From: Rhizobiales bacterium UBA1912
Lineage (GTDB): Bacteria; Pseudomonadota; Alphaproteobacteria; Rhizobiales; Devosiaceae
Reading direction: 5' to 3'
Assembly: GCA_002337455.1 (NCBI GenBank)
Contig: DDGC01000006.1
Location: 126,208-150,778, forward strand
DNA: 24,571 nt
Part shown: in pieces, positions 1-8,430 of the stretch
Numbering within the stretch: the first letter of the stretch is position 1
Layout of the letters: the number at the start of each line of letters is the position of its first letter
Notes under the pieces: generated by a model
What the model saw: only the letters and a program-made list of their open reading frames with translations
What the model was told of the DNA's origin: nothing
Databases searched by the model: none
Translations under genes and position numbers: made by a program

Positions 1-2304
1 GACAAGGGCGTGCACATCGTTACCGTCAACGATTACCTGGCGCGCCGCGACAGCGAATGGATGGGCCGGCTCTACAGTTTTCTCGGGCTGACCACCGGGG
101 TGATCGTGCATGGCATCAACGACGCGGAGCGCAAGGCTGCCTACGATGCCGACATCACCTACGGCACCAACAATGAGTTCGGCTTCGACTATCTTCGCGA
201 CAACATGAAATATTCGCGAGCCCAGATGGTGCAGCGCGGACACAATTACGCGATCGTCGACGAAGTGGATTCGATCCTGATCGACGAGGCGCGGACTCCG
301 CTAATCATTTCGGGGCCCTCACAGGACCGATCCGAGCTTTACAAGACCATCGACAAATACATTCCGCTGCTGGTCGAGGAAGACTATACGATCGACGAAA
401 AGCACCGCGCGGCGAGCTTTACCGACGAGGGCATCGAAAAGCTCGAGGAAATCCTCGAGCGCGACGGGCTGATCAAATCTGGCTCGCTCTATGACATCGA
501 CAACGTCTCGATCGTCCACCACCTCAATTCGGCGCTCAAGGCGCACAAGATCTTCACCCGCGACAAGGACTATATCGTCCGTGACGACGATGTGGTGATC
601 ATCGACGAGTTCACGGGTCGCATGATGCCGGGACGGCGGTTTTCCGAAGGGCTGCACCAGGCGCTCGAAGCCAAGGAAAACGCCAAGATCCAGCCGGAAA
701 ACCAGACACTGGCCTCGATCACTTTCCAGAATTATTTCCGGCTCTACACCAAGCTGGCCGGCATGACCGGCACGGCCGACACCGAAGCGTCCGAATTTGC
801 CGACATTTACGGGCTGGACGTGGTGACCGTGCCCACCAACGTGCCGATCGCGCGTCTGGACGAAAACGACCAGATCTATCGATCGGTCGATGAAAAGTTC
901 CAGGCCATCACCGACGAAGTGATCGAGTGCCGCACCCGCAACCAGCCGGTGCTGGTGGGCACGACGTCGATTGAGCGCTCCGAGATGCTGGCGGACTTCC
1001 TCAAGAAAAAGGGCGTCAAGGACATCGCGGTCCTCAACGCCCGCCACCACGAGCAGGAAGCCCAGATCATCGCGGCGGCCGGTGTGCCCGGCGCCATCAC
1101 GATTGCCACCAACATGGCCGGCCGCGGCACCGACATTCAGCTCGGCGGCAATCTGGAAATGCGTGTCGCCAATGAGGCCGAGGGGCTCGAAGGCGAAGCG
1201 CTGGAAAAAAAGACAGCAGAGATCAAGGCCGATATCGCGGAAAAAAAGAAGGAAGCGCTGGCGGCGGGCGGGCTGATGGTGATTGGCACCGAACGTCACG
1301 AGTCGCGGCGTATCGACAACCAGTTGCGTGGCCGCTCGGGCCGTCAGGGCGATCCGGGACGGTCGAAATTCTTCGTGTCGCTGCAGGACGATCTGATGCG
1401 CCGGTTCTTCCCCGAGCGCATGGAGAAGGTCCTGACCTCGCTGGGGCTGAAAGACGGGGAATCGATCTCCGACGCCATGGTCACCAAGGCCATCGAGCGC
1501 GCCCAGACCCGGGTCGAGGGGCACAACTTCGATATCCGCAAGAACATCCTGAAATATGATGACGTGATGAACGATCAGCGCAAGGTGATCTTCGAGCAGC
1601 GCATCGAGTTGATGGATGCCGAGAACGTCGCCGAAACCATCGCCGACATGCGTCACGACGTTGTCGATTCGCTGATCGCCAAATCGGCGCCCGAGCGTTC
1701 CTATCCCGAGCAGTGGAACACCGAGCAGCTTGGCGCGGCGTGCAAGACCTATCTAGGCATCGAGCCCCCGTTGGCCCAGTGGTCCGACGAGGAAGGCATG
1801 GATGTGGAGGTGCTGCGCGAGCGTATCATCAAGATGGCCGACGATTATGCTGCGGCCAAGGCGGCGCGCATCGGGCCCGACACCATGCGCCAGATCGAAA
1901 AGAGTTTCATTCTGCAATCGATCGACGGGCTGTGGCGCGAGCATCTGGTGACGCTCGATCACCTTTCCAAGGTGGTTGGCTGGCGTGGCCTGGCCCAGCG
2001 CGATCCGCTCAATGAATACAAGCAGGAAGCGTTCGAGCTGTTCTCGCTGCTGTTGACCAATCTGCGCGAGCTGGTCACCACCCAGATGAGCCATTTCGAA
2101 ATCAAGCCGCCCGAGCCGCAGGCGCCTGCCGCCAGCCAGCTCCGCGCGACCCATCTCGATCCGGTAACCGGCGAGAACGAGGTGCGGGACGAGGCTGGTC
2201 CCAAGGGACAGCTGAGCCCCGAAGTCATGGCCCGCACCCGGCGCAACGATCCGTGTCCGTGCGGATCGGGCAAGAAATTCAAGCATTGCCACGGGGCCTT
2301 CTAG
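1..2304 (+). CDS. secA: Protein translocase subunit SecA, 5'-truncated by window edge
   Basis: SecA is the ATPase motor that pushes unfolded preproteins through the SecYEG channel in the inner membrane. The reading frame is open from base 1, so the gene starts upstream. By comparison with the usual ~900-residue length, about 130 N-terminal residues, including Walker A, are missing. The first visible residues match the conserved GVHIVTVNDYLARRD stretch. The Walker B/DEAD-like DEVDSILIDEAR follows at about 253-300. Then come the preprotein cross-linking domain, the second helicase half (GTTSIERSE, NMAGRGTDI, QLRGRSGRQGDPG) and the helical scaffold/wing region. The C-terminus carries the metal-binding SEC-C motif RNDPCPCGSGKKFKHCHG, which binds zinc and contacts SecB or ribosomes in the family. 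The gene ends at TAG 2302-2304 and is followed by its own terminator. No frameshift or odd residue is seen. Confidence 0.98.
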   Translation, partial: DKGVHIVTVNDYLARRDSEWMGRLYSFLGLTTGVIVHGINDAERKAAYDADITYGTNNEFGFDYLRDNMKYSRAQMVQRGHNYAIVDEVDSILIDEARTPLIISGPSQDRSELYKTIDKYIPLLVEEDYTIDEKHRAASFTDEGIEKLEEILERDGLIKSGSLYDIDNVSIVHHLNSALKAHKIFTRDKDYIVRDDDVVIIDEFTGRMMPGRRFSEGLHQALEAKENAKIQPENQTLASITFQNYFRLYTKLAGMTGTADTEASEFADIYGLDVVTVPTNVPIARLDENDQIYRSVDEKFQAITDEVIECRTRNQPVLVGTTSIERSEMLADFLKKKGVKDIAVLNARHHEQEAQIIAAAGVPGAITIATNMAGRGTDIQLGGNLEMRVANEAEGLEGEALEKKTAEIKADIAEKKKEALAAGGLMVIGTERHESRRIDNQLRGRSGRQGDPGRSKFFVSLQDDLMRRFFPERMEKVLTSLGLKDGESISDAMVTKAIERAQTRVEGHNFDIRKNILKYDDVMNDQRKVIFEQRIELMDAENVAETIADMRHDVVDSLIAKSAPERSYPEQWNTEQLGAACKTYLGIEPPLAQWSDEEGMDVEVLRERIIKMADDYAAAKAARIGPDTMRQIEKSFILQSIDGLWREHLVTLDHLSKVVGWRGLAQRDPLNEYKQEAFELFSLLLTNLRELVTTQMSHFEIKPPEPQAPAASQLRATHLDPVTGENEVRDEAGPKGQLSPEVMARTRRNDPCPCGSGKKFKHCHGAF

Positions 2305-2330
2305 AGCCCTTTCGGCATAGTCTTTTCGAG

Positions 2331-2361
2331 ATCCCCGGAGCGCCGCTTCGGGGATTTTTTT
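2331..2361 (+). terminator. Intrinsic terminator of secA
   Basis: ATCCCCG at 2331-2337 pairs perfectly with CGGGGAT at 2349-2355. The stem continues inward with GAGC/GCTT, leaving a 3-nt loop, and a run of seven T follows (2355-2361). It lies 27 bp after the secA stop, so it should end that transcript before the permease gene. Confidence 0.9.
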
Positions 2362-2436
2362 GTTGGCGGTCGCACTGCGTGGGGGAACCCTTTAGGGTGG
2401 GTCTGCATTTGTGAACGCGCCTAGCGGGGGATTGTC

Positions 2437-4203
2437 TTGACCTACGAACAGATCGTGCTTTTTGTCCTTCTGGGCTTGGTTCTGGCCGGACTTTTGTGGG
2501 GCAAATGGCGATACGACCTTGTGGCGTTTGCCGCCCTTATCGTCGGTGTCGTCATGGGCGTGGTGCCCGCACAGACCGCGTTCTCGGGCTTTGGCAATGA
2601 TGCGACGATCATCATAGCGCTGGTCCTAGTGGTCACGGCGGGTCTGTCGCGCTCGGGGGCAGTTGATCTGATCACCCGCCACGCCGTGAGCCGGGACCGC
2701 TCATTGCCTCTCCATATCTCGATCATGGGCGGTATCGGGGCGGTGTTTTCGGGCTTCATGAACAATGTCGCCGCGCTGGCCATTCTCATGCCTGTCGACG
2801 TGCAGGCGGCGCAAAAGGCCAACCGGTCTCCGGCTTCCTCGCTCATGCCGCTGGCGTTCGCGACGATCCTTGGCGGCATGCTGACGATGATCGGGACGCC
2901 GCCAAACATCATCATCGCCGCCTATCGCGAACGCGCCATGGGCGAGAGCTTTACGATGTTCGATTTCACGCCGGTAGGGCTGCTGTGCGCACTGGCCGGC
3001 ATCGCCTTTATCGGGCTTGTCGGCTGGCGGTTGATCCCGGTGCGCGACAAGGGTGCCGGCGCCGAACTGCGCGCTGCGGCGAACTATACGACCGAACTCG
3101 TAGTCACCGAGAAATCAAAGGTCGTGGACCAGAGGGTGCGTGATCTGGACGGCGAAGCCGAGGAGCACGATTGCGCCATTGTGGGGCTGGTGCGCCGCAA
3201 CAAGCGATTGCCGAGCCGGGCGCGCTGGGAAAAAATCAGGAAGGGCGACCTGCTCGTCGTTCACGGTACTGCCGAGGCGATTTCGGCGCTGGCCGGTGCC
3301 TTGCAGGTCGATCTGCAGGGGCGGTCCGGCGAAAGCGCCGAGTTGTCCTCAGACCTCAAGATCGTCGAGGCTGTGGTGACAGCCGATAGCCGGGTGGTGG
3401 GCCGGATTGCCAATGACGTTCGCGTCATGCAGCGCAACGGTGTCGTCATGCTTGGGCTGTCGCGGCGTGGACAGGCGATAACAGAACGGGTGCGGCGCAC
3501 CCCGCTGGAGGTCGGTGACGTGCTGTTGTTGCTGGGCCACCAGGACGCAATCGACGACGTCATCACCCGCATGGACTGTCTGCCCATTGCCTCGAGCGTG
3601 CCGATGGTGAGGCACGAAAAGGCGCTGGCGGCCATCGGGCTGTTCGGTGCAGCGGTGGGGGTTGGCGCCTTCGGTCTGGTGCCGCTTACGGTGGCGCTGG
3701 GCGCGGTGGCGGTACTTTACGTCGTCTTCGACATTCTGCCGGTGCGCGAAATCTATGAATCGATCGAATGGCCGGTGGTGGTGCTGCTCGGCTCGCTCCT
3801 GCCGGTGGGCATGGCGCTGGAGACCTCGGGGGGCACCCAGCTGATGGCGGAGGGACTGGCTATGCTCGGCCAGTACGTCCCCGCCTGGGTGGCGCTGGCG
3901 GCCGTGCTGGTGTTCACGATGACGCTTTCGGACGTTCTCAACAACGCGGCGACAGCGGTGATCTTCGGGCCCGTCGCCTTCGGGCTGGCGCAGATTTTGG
4001 GGGTCAACCCCGATGCATTCCTGATGGCAGTGGCCATCGGGGCGAGCTGCGCGTTTCTTACCCCAATCGGGCACAACAACAACGCGCTCATCATGGGGCC
4101 GGGCGGCTACCGCTTTAGCGACTACTGGCGCATGGGGCTGCCGCTGGAGGTGATCATCGTTCTGGTGGGCGTGCCGGCCATCATGGTGTTCTGGCCGTTG
4201 TGA
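2437..4203 (+). CDS. SLC13-family permease with two TrkA-C (RCK_C) domains
   Basis: This 588-residue inner-membrane protein fits the SLC13/DASS-like permeases with inserted TrkA-C domains, often annotated as anion or sodium symporters. The N-terminal half is strongly hydrophobic, with helices from residue 6 onward. It carries the conserved NNVAALAILMP and IGTPPN motifs (GTPPN at residues 153-157), which sit at the ion/substrate site in this superfamily. Residues ~205-290 and ~300-378 are soluble and look like two TrkA-C domains (for example KGDLLVVHG and VGDVLLLLG), thought to bind ligands that gate transport. The C-terminal half is again membrane-spanning, with mirrored motifs SDVLNNAATAV and FLTPIGHNNN. 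The start is TTG at 2437, preceded by GGGGGA at 2426-2431; no ATG fits better. The substrate cannot be read from sequence; sulfate, dicarboxylate or other anions are possible. It converges on the next gene with only 3 bp between stops. Confidence 0.88.
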   Translation: MTYEQIVLFVLLGLVLAGLLWGKWRYDLVAFAALIVGVVMGVVPAQTAFSGFGNDATIIIALVLVVTAGLSRSGAVDLITRHAVSRDRSLPLHISIMGGIGAVFSGFMNNVAALAILMPVDVQAAQKANRSPASSLMPLAFATILGGMLTMIGTPPNIIIAAYRERAMGESFTMFDFTPVGLLCALAGIAFIGLVGWRLIPVRDKGAGAELRAAANYTTELVVTEKSKVVDQRVRDLDGEAEEHDCAIVGLVRRNKRLPSRARWEKIRKGDLLVVHGTAEAISALAGALQVDLQGRSGESAELSSDLKIVEAVVTADSRVVGRIANDVRVMQRNGVVMLGLSRRGQAITERVRRTPLEVGDVLLLLGHQDAIDDVITRMDCLPIASSVPMVRHEKALAAIGLFGAAVGVGAFGLVPLTVALGAVAVLYVVFDILPVREIYESIEWPVVVLLGSLLPVGMALETSGGTQLMAEGLAMLGQYVPAWVALAAVLVFTMTLSDVLNNAATAVIFGPVAFGLAQILGVNPDAFLMAVAIGASCAFLTPIGHNNNALIMGPGGYRFSDYWRMGLPLEVIIVLVGVPAIMVFWPL

Positions 4204-4206
4204 CGA

Positions 4207-5067
4207 TCAGGTCTCGGATTTGTCCTTGAGCACGTCGCGCAGGCTGGTCTGGGCCGAACCGGGCTTGAGGGGTTTTTGCTGGCTTTCGTGCGGCACCCAG
4301 CCCGAGAGCCAGAGGATTTCGAGGCTGGCGCGAACCTTGCCGTCAGGATCGGAATAGCGCTCGGTGTAGATTTCTGCAGCGCGCATCAGGTGGCGCGGGG
4401 TGAGCATGCGCGTGTCGCGTCCGGCCAGCGGGTTGGTAACGCCGAAGGCCCGCAGATCGTCGAACAGGGCCAGGGGCGTACGATAGCGCACCATGTGGGT
4501 TTCAAGGTCGGTGACCGGCAGGGCGAACCCGGCCCGCTGAAGCAGGCTGCCGGCGTCGCGCACGTCGATCATCGGCGCGACGCGCGGGGAGACTCCACCG
4601 AGAATTTCCACATCGGCGGCCAGAAACGCGTCGCGCAATTCGCTCAGGGTGCGCCCGCCGATGGCGGCGGCGATCAGCAGTCCGTCGGGGGCGATGTGGC
4701 GGCGCAGGTTTTCGAGAAAGCCCGGAACGTCGTTGACGGTCTGGAGGTCGAGCAGCGAGACGATCAGATCGTAGTCGCGGGACGGCAGGCTCAGATGCTC
4801 GGGATCGGTCGTGGCAAAACCATCGACTTCGAGCAGGGACGAAATCTTTTCAAAGCGTATGGGGCCACTGGCCGAGTTTGCGGCGCCGGGCAAAAGCCGT
4901 GGATCGGGGCCTATGATCAGCGCTTTTGGAAACTCGCGCGTTATCGGCGCCAGCCGGTCGGCAAGGTCGGCGATCACGAGATCGGTCACAAAATCGGATT
5001 GCCCTTGGCGCTTGGCGAAATTGGCGGCGAGGCGGGAGCGGTCGAAAACGAGCGGAGGCTGGGTCAT
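4207..5067 (-). CDS. SAM-methyltransferase-fold protein (BioC/NDUFAF5-like)
   Basis: This predicted 286-residue cytosolic protein resembles the class I methyltransferase group annotated as BioC-like or NDUFAF5-like in alphaproteobacteria. I chose ATG at 5067 (MTQPPLVFDRSRL), where the family-like N-terminus begins; the frame stays open upstream to 5136. The central Rossmann-like part has the expected post-motif segments: YDLIVSLLDLQTVNDVPGFL (residues ~125-145) and a strand with PDGLLIAAAIGG. The C-terminal half (DVRDAGSLLQRAGF, then FDDLRAFG) is typical of this group. Motif I, expected as a DxGxGxG loop, reads IIGPDPRLLPG, so SAM binding may be altered. In mitochondria NDUFAF5 hydroxylates a complex I subunit, but that role here is only a possibility. 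It is divergent from comF across 48 bp. Confidence 0.8.
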   Translation of the reverse strand: MTQPPLVFDRSRLAANFAKRQGQSDFVTDLVIADLADRLAPITREFPKALIIGPDPRLLPGAANSASGPIRFEKISSLLEVDGFATTDPEHLSLPSRDYDLIVSLLDLQTVNDVPGFLENLRRHIAPDGLLIAAAIGGRTLSELRDAFLAADVEILGGVSPRVAPMIDVRDAGSLLQRAGFALPVTDLETHMVRYRTPLALFDDLRAFGVTNPLAGRDTRMLTPRHLMRAAEIYTERYSDPDGKVRASLEILWLSGWVPHESQQKPLKPGSAQTSLRDVLKDKSET

Positions 5068-5115
5068 GGTCCCGACCATATGGCGCAGGAATCGGTGCCG
5101 TGCAATGATCGCATC

Positions 5116-5910
5116 ATGGTTGGGGCAATCAAACATCGGGGCGGACCCTGGGCACTGCGGTTGCGCGCCGTTCTGGCTTCGGCCGGGGCGCGGACGCTCG
5201 ATCTGGCATTTCCGCCGGTCTGCCTTGCCTGCAACGAGGCGGTTTTGACGCCCGACGGGCTGTGTCCGTCGTGCTGGCGCCAGCTGATCCCCATTTCACG
5301 GCCATTCTGCCCGGTACTGGGGCTGCCGTTTGTTTCAGACATGGGCGAGGGTGCGCTTTCGGTTCAGGCGATTGCCGATCCACCGCCTTTTGCCCGGGCG
5401 CGTTCGGCTGTCGCCTATACCGATCTGGCGCGAAATCTGGTCTCGAAGATGAAATATTCCGACCGGCCCGAAATTGCGCTGTTCTGCGCGCGGATGATGG
5501 TGTCGGCGGGTCATGAGCTTCTGGGTCCCGATGCGGTTCTGGTGCCGGTGCCCCTGCATCGGGCGCGGCAGCGCGAGCGGCGGTACAATCAGTCTTCTGA
5601 ACTGGCGCGAGCCATAGCCCGCCTTGCAAAATGCGATCTGCATACCGATCTTATCGTCAGGCATCGGCGCACCATCCAGCAGGTCGGGCTCAACGCATCG
5701 CAGCGGGCCCGCAATGTGGATGGGGCGTTTCGCGTCGATCCAGCGCGGCTGGATCGGTTGGGCGCAGGGCACGTTGTGCTCGTCGATGACGTGCTGACAA
5801 CCGGCGCCACCGTCTCGGCAGCCGCCAGGGCGCTCAAGCGGGTGGGCGTATCGCAGGTCGATGTGCTCAGCTTTGCCCGCGTTGTGTTCGATGCCGATAT
5901 GACAGTATAA
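5116..5910 (+). CDS. comF: ComF-family phosphoribosyltransferase-like protein
   Basis: ComF proteins combine an N-terminal zinc finger with a phosphoribosyltransferase-type fold. They are linked to DNA uptake in naturally competent bacteria, but most proteobacterial copies are of unproven function. In this 264-residue product the four finger cysteines are C36, C39 (CLAC) and C50, C53 (CPSC). The PRPP-binding loop is VVLVDDVLTTGATVS at residues 220-234, with the diagnostic DD and TTGAT. The middle segment PVPLHRARQRERRYNQS is the typical ComF signature. I start at ATG 5116, which gives normal family length; the frame is open far upstream only because it runs antisense to the methyltransferase gene. 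The ribosome site is weak. It leads a run with grxC 29 bp downstream. No other competence genes are in the window, so a competence role is not supported here. Confidence 0.9.
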   Translation: MVGAIKHRGGPWALRLRAVLASAGARTLDLAFPPVCLACNEAVLTPDGLCPSCWRQLIPISRPFCPVLGLPFVSDMGEGALSVQAIADPPPFARARSAVAYTDLARNLVSKMKYSDRPEIALFCARMMVSAGHELLGPDAVLVPVPLHRARQRERRYNQSSELARAIARLAKCDLHTDLIVRHRRTIQQVGLNASQRARNVDGAFRVDPARLDRLGAGHVVLVDDVLTTGATVSAAARALKRVGVSQVDVLSFARVVFDADMTV

Positions 5911-5939
5911 CTGCCGCGATAGATTGGAGTTTGTATTAA

Positions 5940-6200
5940 ATGGCCAAGGTCGAAATCTATACGACCCCCACATGTCCCTATTGCCACGCCGCCAAGGCGC
6001 TTCTGGGCAACAAGGGCATCACGTTCGATGAAATCACCGTGCTCGATCCCGATCTGCGTGCCACGATGACCCAGCGTGCCAATGGACGGCGCACCGTGCC
6101 GCAGATTTTTGTCGGCCAGACCCATGTGGGCGGCTATGACGACCTTGCCGCCCTTGAGCGGCAGGGCAAGCTCGATCCCCTGCTCGAGAACGCCGCGTGA
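5940..6200 (+). CDS. grxC: Glutaredoxin, GrxC type
   Basis: This is a small cytosolic dithiol glutaredoxin (86 residues, normal length) that reduces disulfides and glutathione mixed disulfides using glutathione. The active site is CPYC at residues 12-15 after the first beta strand (KVEIYTTPT). The cis-proline motif TVPQIFVG and the glutathione-contact GGYDDL near residues 63-68 are both present. ATG 5940 has TGGAG at 5925-5929 as ribosome site. The stop TGA (6198-6200) overlaps the GTG start of the next gene as GTGA, so the two are probably translationally coupled. Confidence 0.95.
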   Translation: MAKVEIYTTPTCPYCHAAKALLGNKGITFDEITVLDPDLRATMTQRANGRRTVPQIFVGQTHVGGYDDLAALERQGKLDPLLENAA

Positions 6201-7030
6201 GCCAAGCCACGGCCGTTGCCCTTGTTCAGATGAACTCGGGCATAGGGGCCGAAGACAATCTCGAGACGATCGACACAAGAGTGGTCGAGGCCAGGCGGGC
6301 CGGCGCCATTTATGTCCTGACACCGGAAATGAGCGTGGTCTTTGCAAAAGACCGCGCCGGTCTGCAGGCTGCGGCCGAGCCGTGGGAGGGCAATAGCGCC
6401 ATCGCGCGGCTGGCCGGCATCGCCAGGGACAATGGGGTTTTTCTCCATATCGGTTCGCTGGCCGTTGCGCTTGGGGATGGCCGGTTCGCCAACCGTTCGG
6501 TGCTTTTCGACCCGGCAGGCGAGATCGTCTCGCGCTACGACAAGATCCATCTTTTCGATGCCGATATTGACGGCTCTAACGGCTATCGCGAAAGCGCAAC
6601 CTATGCGGGCGGCGAGACGGCGGTGGTGACCGATATCGCGCCATTCGTGCTTGGCGTCTCAATCTGCTATGATCTGCGCTTCCCGGCGCTTTATCGGGCG
6701 CTGGCCGAGGCAGGTGCGCAGGTGATCGCGGTGCCCTCGGCCTTTACGGTGCCGACCGGGGCGGCGCACTGGCGTGTTCTGCTGTGCGCCCGGGCGATAG
6801 AAACCGGCTGTTTCGTCCTTGCGGCTGCGCAGGGCGGGAACCACGAAAACGGGCGGGCGACCTATGGTCATTCGCTCATCGTTTCGCCCTGGGGCGAGGT
6901 GATTGCCGAGGCCGATGGGGCCGAACCGGGTCTGGTGCTTGCCGAGCTGGACCTTGACGCGGTGACCGAGGCGCGGCAAAGGGTGCCTGCGCTTGCCAAT
7001 GCGCGCGGGTTCACGCTCGCGACACACTGA
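6197..7030 (+). CDS. Carbon-nitrogen hydrolase (nitrilase superfamily, Nit1-like)
   Basis: This 277-residue enzyme belongs to the nitrilase superfamily of amidases. Members close to Nit1/NitA repair deaminated glutathione, which would suit a gene coupled to a glutaredoxin; that assignment is inference from context. The Glu-Lys-Cys triad is complete: E44 in LTPEMS, K116 in YDKIHLFD, and C157 in SICYDLRFP. The DLRFP sequence after the cysteine is typical of the Nit branch. The start is GTG 6197, overlapping the grxC stop by 4 bp; the protein then begins SQATAVALVQMNSG, the expected first beta strand. It ends at TGA 7028-7030, 22 bp before the DUF1178 gene. Substrate preference among small omega-amides cannot be decided from sequence. 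Confidence 0.92.
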   Translation: MSQATAVALVQMNSGIGAEDNLETIDTRVVEARRAGAIYVLTPEMSVVFAKDRAGLQAAAEPWEGNSAIARLAGIARDNGVFLHIGSLAVALGDGRFANRSVLFDPAGEIVSRYDKIHLFDADIDGSNGYRESATYAGGETAVVTDIAPFVLGVSICYDLRFPALYRALAEAGAQVIAVPSAFTVPTGAAHWRVLLCARAIETGCFVLAAAQGGNHENGRATYGHSLIVSPWGEVIAEADGAEPGLVLAELDLDAVTEARQRVPALANARGFTLATH

Positions 7031-7052
7031 AAACCCAAGCGGGGAATTGAAA

Positions 7053-7475
7053 GTGATCCAGTTCATGCTCGCCTGCGGTGCGGGCCACAAATTCGATGCC
7101 TGGTTCAGAAACGCCGAGGCCTATGACGAGCAGTCGGTGCGTGGGGTTTTGACGTGCCCGATCTGCAATTCCTCGCAGGTTGAGAAGGCGCTGATGGCGC
7201 CGGCTGTCTCGCGTTCGAGCGAAAAGGTCGCGCTTTCGGCCGGTCATCCCGAGCATGGCGAGTTTTTGAAAGCCATGCGCGCCCTGCGCCAGAAGATGAC
7301 CTCGGAAGCCGATTATGTTGGCGACAAGTTTGCCGAGGAAGCGCGCAAGATCCATTACGAGGAAGCCGAGGCGCGCGGCATTTATGGTGAGGCGACCAAG
7401 GACGAAGTGGTCAGCCTCGTCGATGAGGGTATAGAGTTCATGCCCCTGCCCAACGTACCCGACGAACACAATTAG
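7053..7475 (+). CDS. DUF1178 family protein
   Basis: This 140-residue protein of unknown function matches the DUF1178 family, common in alpha- and betaproteobacteria. The family-type N-terminus is visible as a beta strand followed by C8 and GHKF (residues 11-14), then FDAWF. A CPIC pair sits at residues 35-38. The cysteines and H12 could form a zinc-ribbon-like site. The second half, with ALRQKMTSEADYVGDKFAEEARKIHYEE split over adjacent helices, is the most conserved part. GTG 7053 is the chosen start because GGGGA at 7041-7045 lies 7 bp upstream and the family begins here. It is the last gene of the comF-grxC-nit run and is followed by a REP-like palindrome. Confidence 0.9.
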   Translation: MIQFMLACGAGHKFDAWFRNAEAYDEQSVRGVLTCPICNSSQVEKALMAPAVSRSSEKVALSAGHPEHGEFLKAMRALRQKMTSEADYVGDKFAEEARKIHYEEAEARGIYGEATKDEVVSLVDEGIEFMPLPNVPDEHN

Positions 7476-7527
7476 AGCCGGTTGGGCCCAGGCGGCATTG
7501 GGTAACAAGACCGGACTTCTCCACCAT

Positions 7528-7627
7528 TGTCATCCCGGGCGGAGACCCGGGATCCAGTAACCGGCAGCGTTGTGGTTCGGTCCCGGGTGCCGAGTGTACT
7601 GGACCCCGGCTCAGGGCCGGGGTGACA
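7528..7627. repeat. REP-like composite palindrome
   Basis: The ends TGTCATCCCGG (7528-7538) and CCGGGGTGACA (7617-7627) are inverted copies with one G-T wobble. Inside, ATCCAGTA (7552-7559) is mirrored by TACTGGA (7597-7603). Two local hairpins sit on the arms: CCCGGG 7534-7539 with 7546-7551, and CCCCGGC 7604-7610 with GCCGGGG 7616-7622. Elements starting GTCATCCCGG and ending CCGGGGTGACA are widespread intergenic repeats in alphaproteobacteria. Placed between the convergent DUF1178 and ubiG genes, it may also act as a two-way transcription barrier. Confidence 0.85.
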
Positions 7628-7679
7628 GGGTTGGTGGGTTTGGCAACGCGGGGGCCGCCCTTCGCAATGGCGGTTGGTC

Positions 7680-8417
7680 TTAGGCCGCCGGCTTTTCCAA
7701 GAGCAGCATGTAGTTGACCGCCATGTCGCGGCTTTTGCCCCATTGGTTTTTCAATGGGCTGAAGGTCACGCCTGTCTCGTCGATGACGTTCATGCCGTTG
7801 CGGCCCGTGATCGAGGTAATCTCTTCGGGCGTGACCAGCTTTTCGTATTGATGGGTGCCCTTGGGCAGCCAGCGCAGGACGCGCTCGGCGCCGACAATGG
7901 CCAGGGCATAAGCGCGGGCCGTGCGGTTGATGGTTGCGACGAACATCAGGCCGCCGGGCTTGACCAGATTGCAGCAGCTTTGAAGGTATAGCGGCACGTC
8001 GGCGACGTGCTCGACAACTTCCATGTTGAGCACGACGTCAAACTGCTCGCCGGCTGCGGCGAGGTCTTCGGACGTCGTGGCGCGATAATCGATTTCGAGG
8101 CTGGACTGTTCGGCATGGAGCGCAGCGATCTTGACGTTCTTTTCGCCTGCATCGGCGCCGACCACAGTGGCTCCTAGCCGGGCCATGGGTTCGCAAAGCA
8201 ACCCGCCGCCGCAACCGATATCGAGAATGCGCAGGCCGGTGAACGGCCGCATGGCTTTGTCATCGAGCCCGAAATGGGCGATTACTTTTTCGCGGATATA
8301 GGCCAGCCGCACCGGATTGAACTTGTGCAGCGGTTTGAATTTGCCGTTGGGATCCCACCATTCCTCGGCCATCTTGTGGAACTTGCCGATTTCGTCGGGG
8401 CTGATGGTGGTGCTCAT
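7680..8417 (-). CDS. ubiG: Ubiquinone biosynthesis O-methyltransferase UbiG
   Basis: UbiG performs both O-methylations of ubiquinone synthesis (2-polyprenyl-6-hydroxyphenol and 3-demethylubiquinol), working at the inner face of the membrane with SAM. The 245-residue length is normal. The N-terminus FHKMAEEWWDPNGKFKPLHKFNPVRLAYI is the family signature, split here over residues 13-41. SAM motif I is LDIGCGGGLLCEP (GCGGG at 68-72), followed by GADAGEKNVKIA. The post-motif stretch LNMEVVEHVADV is intact, and FVATINRTARAYALAIVGAE is typical of UbiG. ATG at 8417 has GAGGT about 7 bp upstream on the minus strand. It points away from lysC, a layout common in Rhizobiales. Confidence 0.97.
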   Translation of the reverse strand: MSTTISPDEIGKFHKMAEEWWDPNGKFKPLHKFNPVRLAYIREKVIAHFGLDDKAMRPFTGLRILDIGCGGGLLCEPMARLGATVVGADAGEKNVKIAALHAEQSSLEIDYRATTSEDLAAAGEQFDVVLNMEVVEHVADVPLYLQSCCNLVKPGGLMFVATINRTARAYALAIVGAERVLRWLPKGTHQYEKLVTPEEITSITGRNGMNVIDETGVTFSPLKNQWGKSRDMAVNYMLLLEKPAA

Positions 8418-8430
8418 GGCGTACCTCGTA

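Noticed and set aside
319..1656. Long open frame (445 codons) antisense to secA
   Set aside because: High-GC codon bias keeps the antisense frame open; composition is His/Asp/Val-rich without any family motif, and secA covers the same bases.
4276..5115. Upstream extension of the comF frame by 280 codons
   Set aside because: It lies antisense to the methyltransferase gene and has no ComF-related content; ATG 5116 gives the normal protein length.
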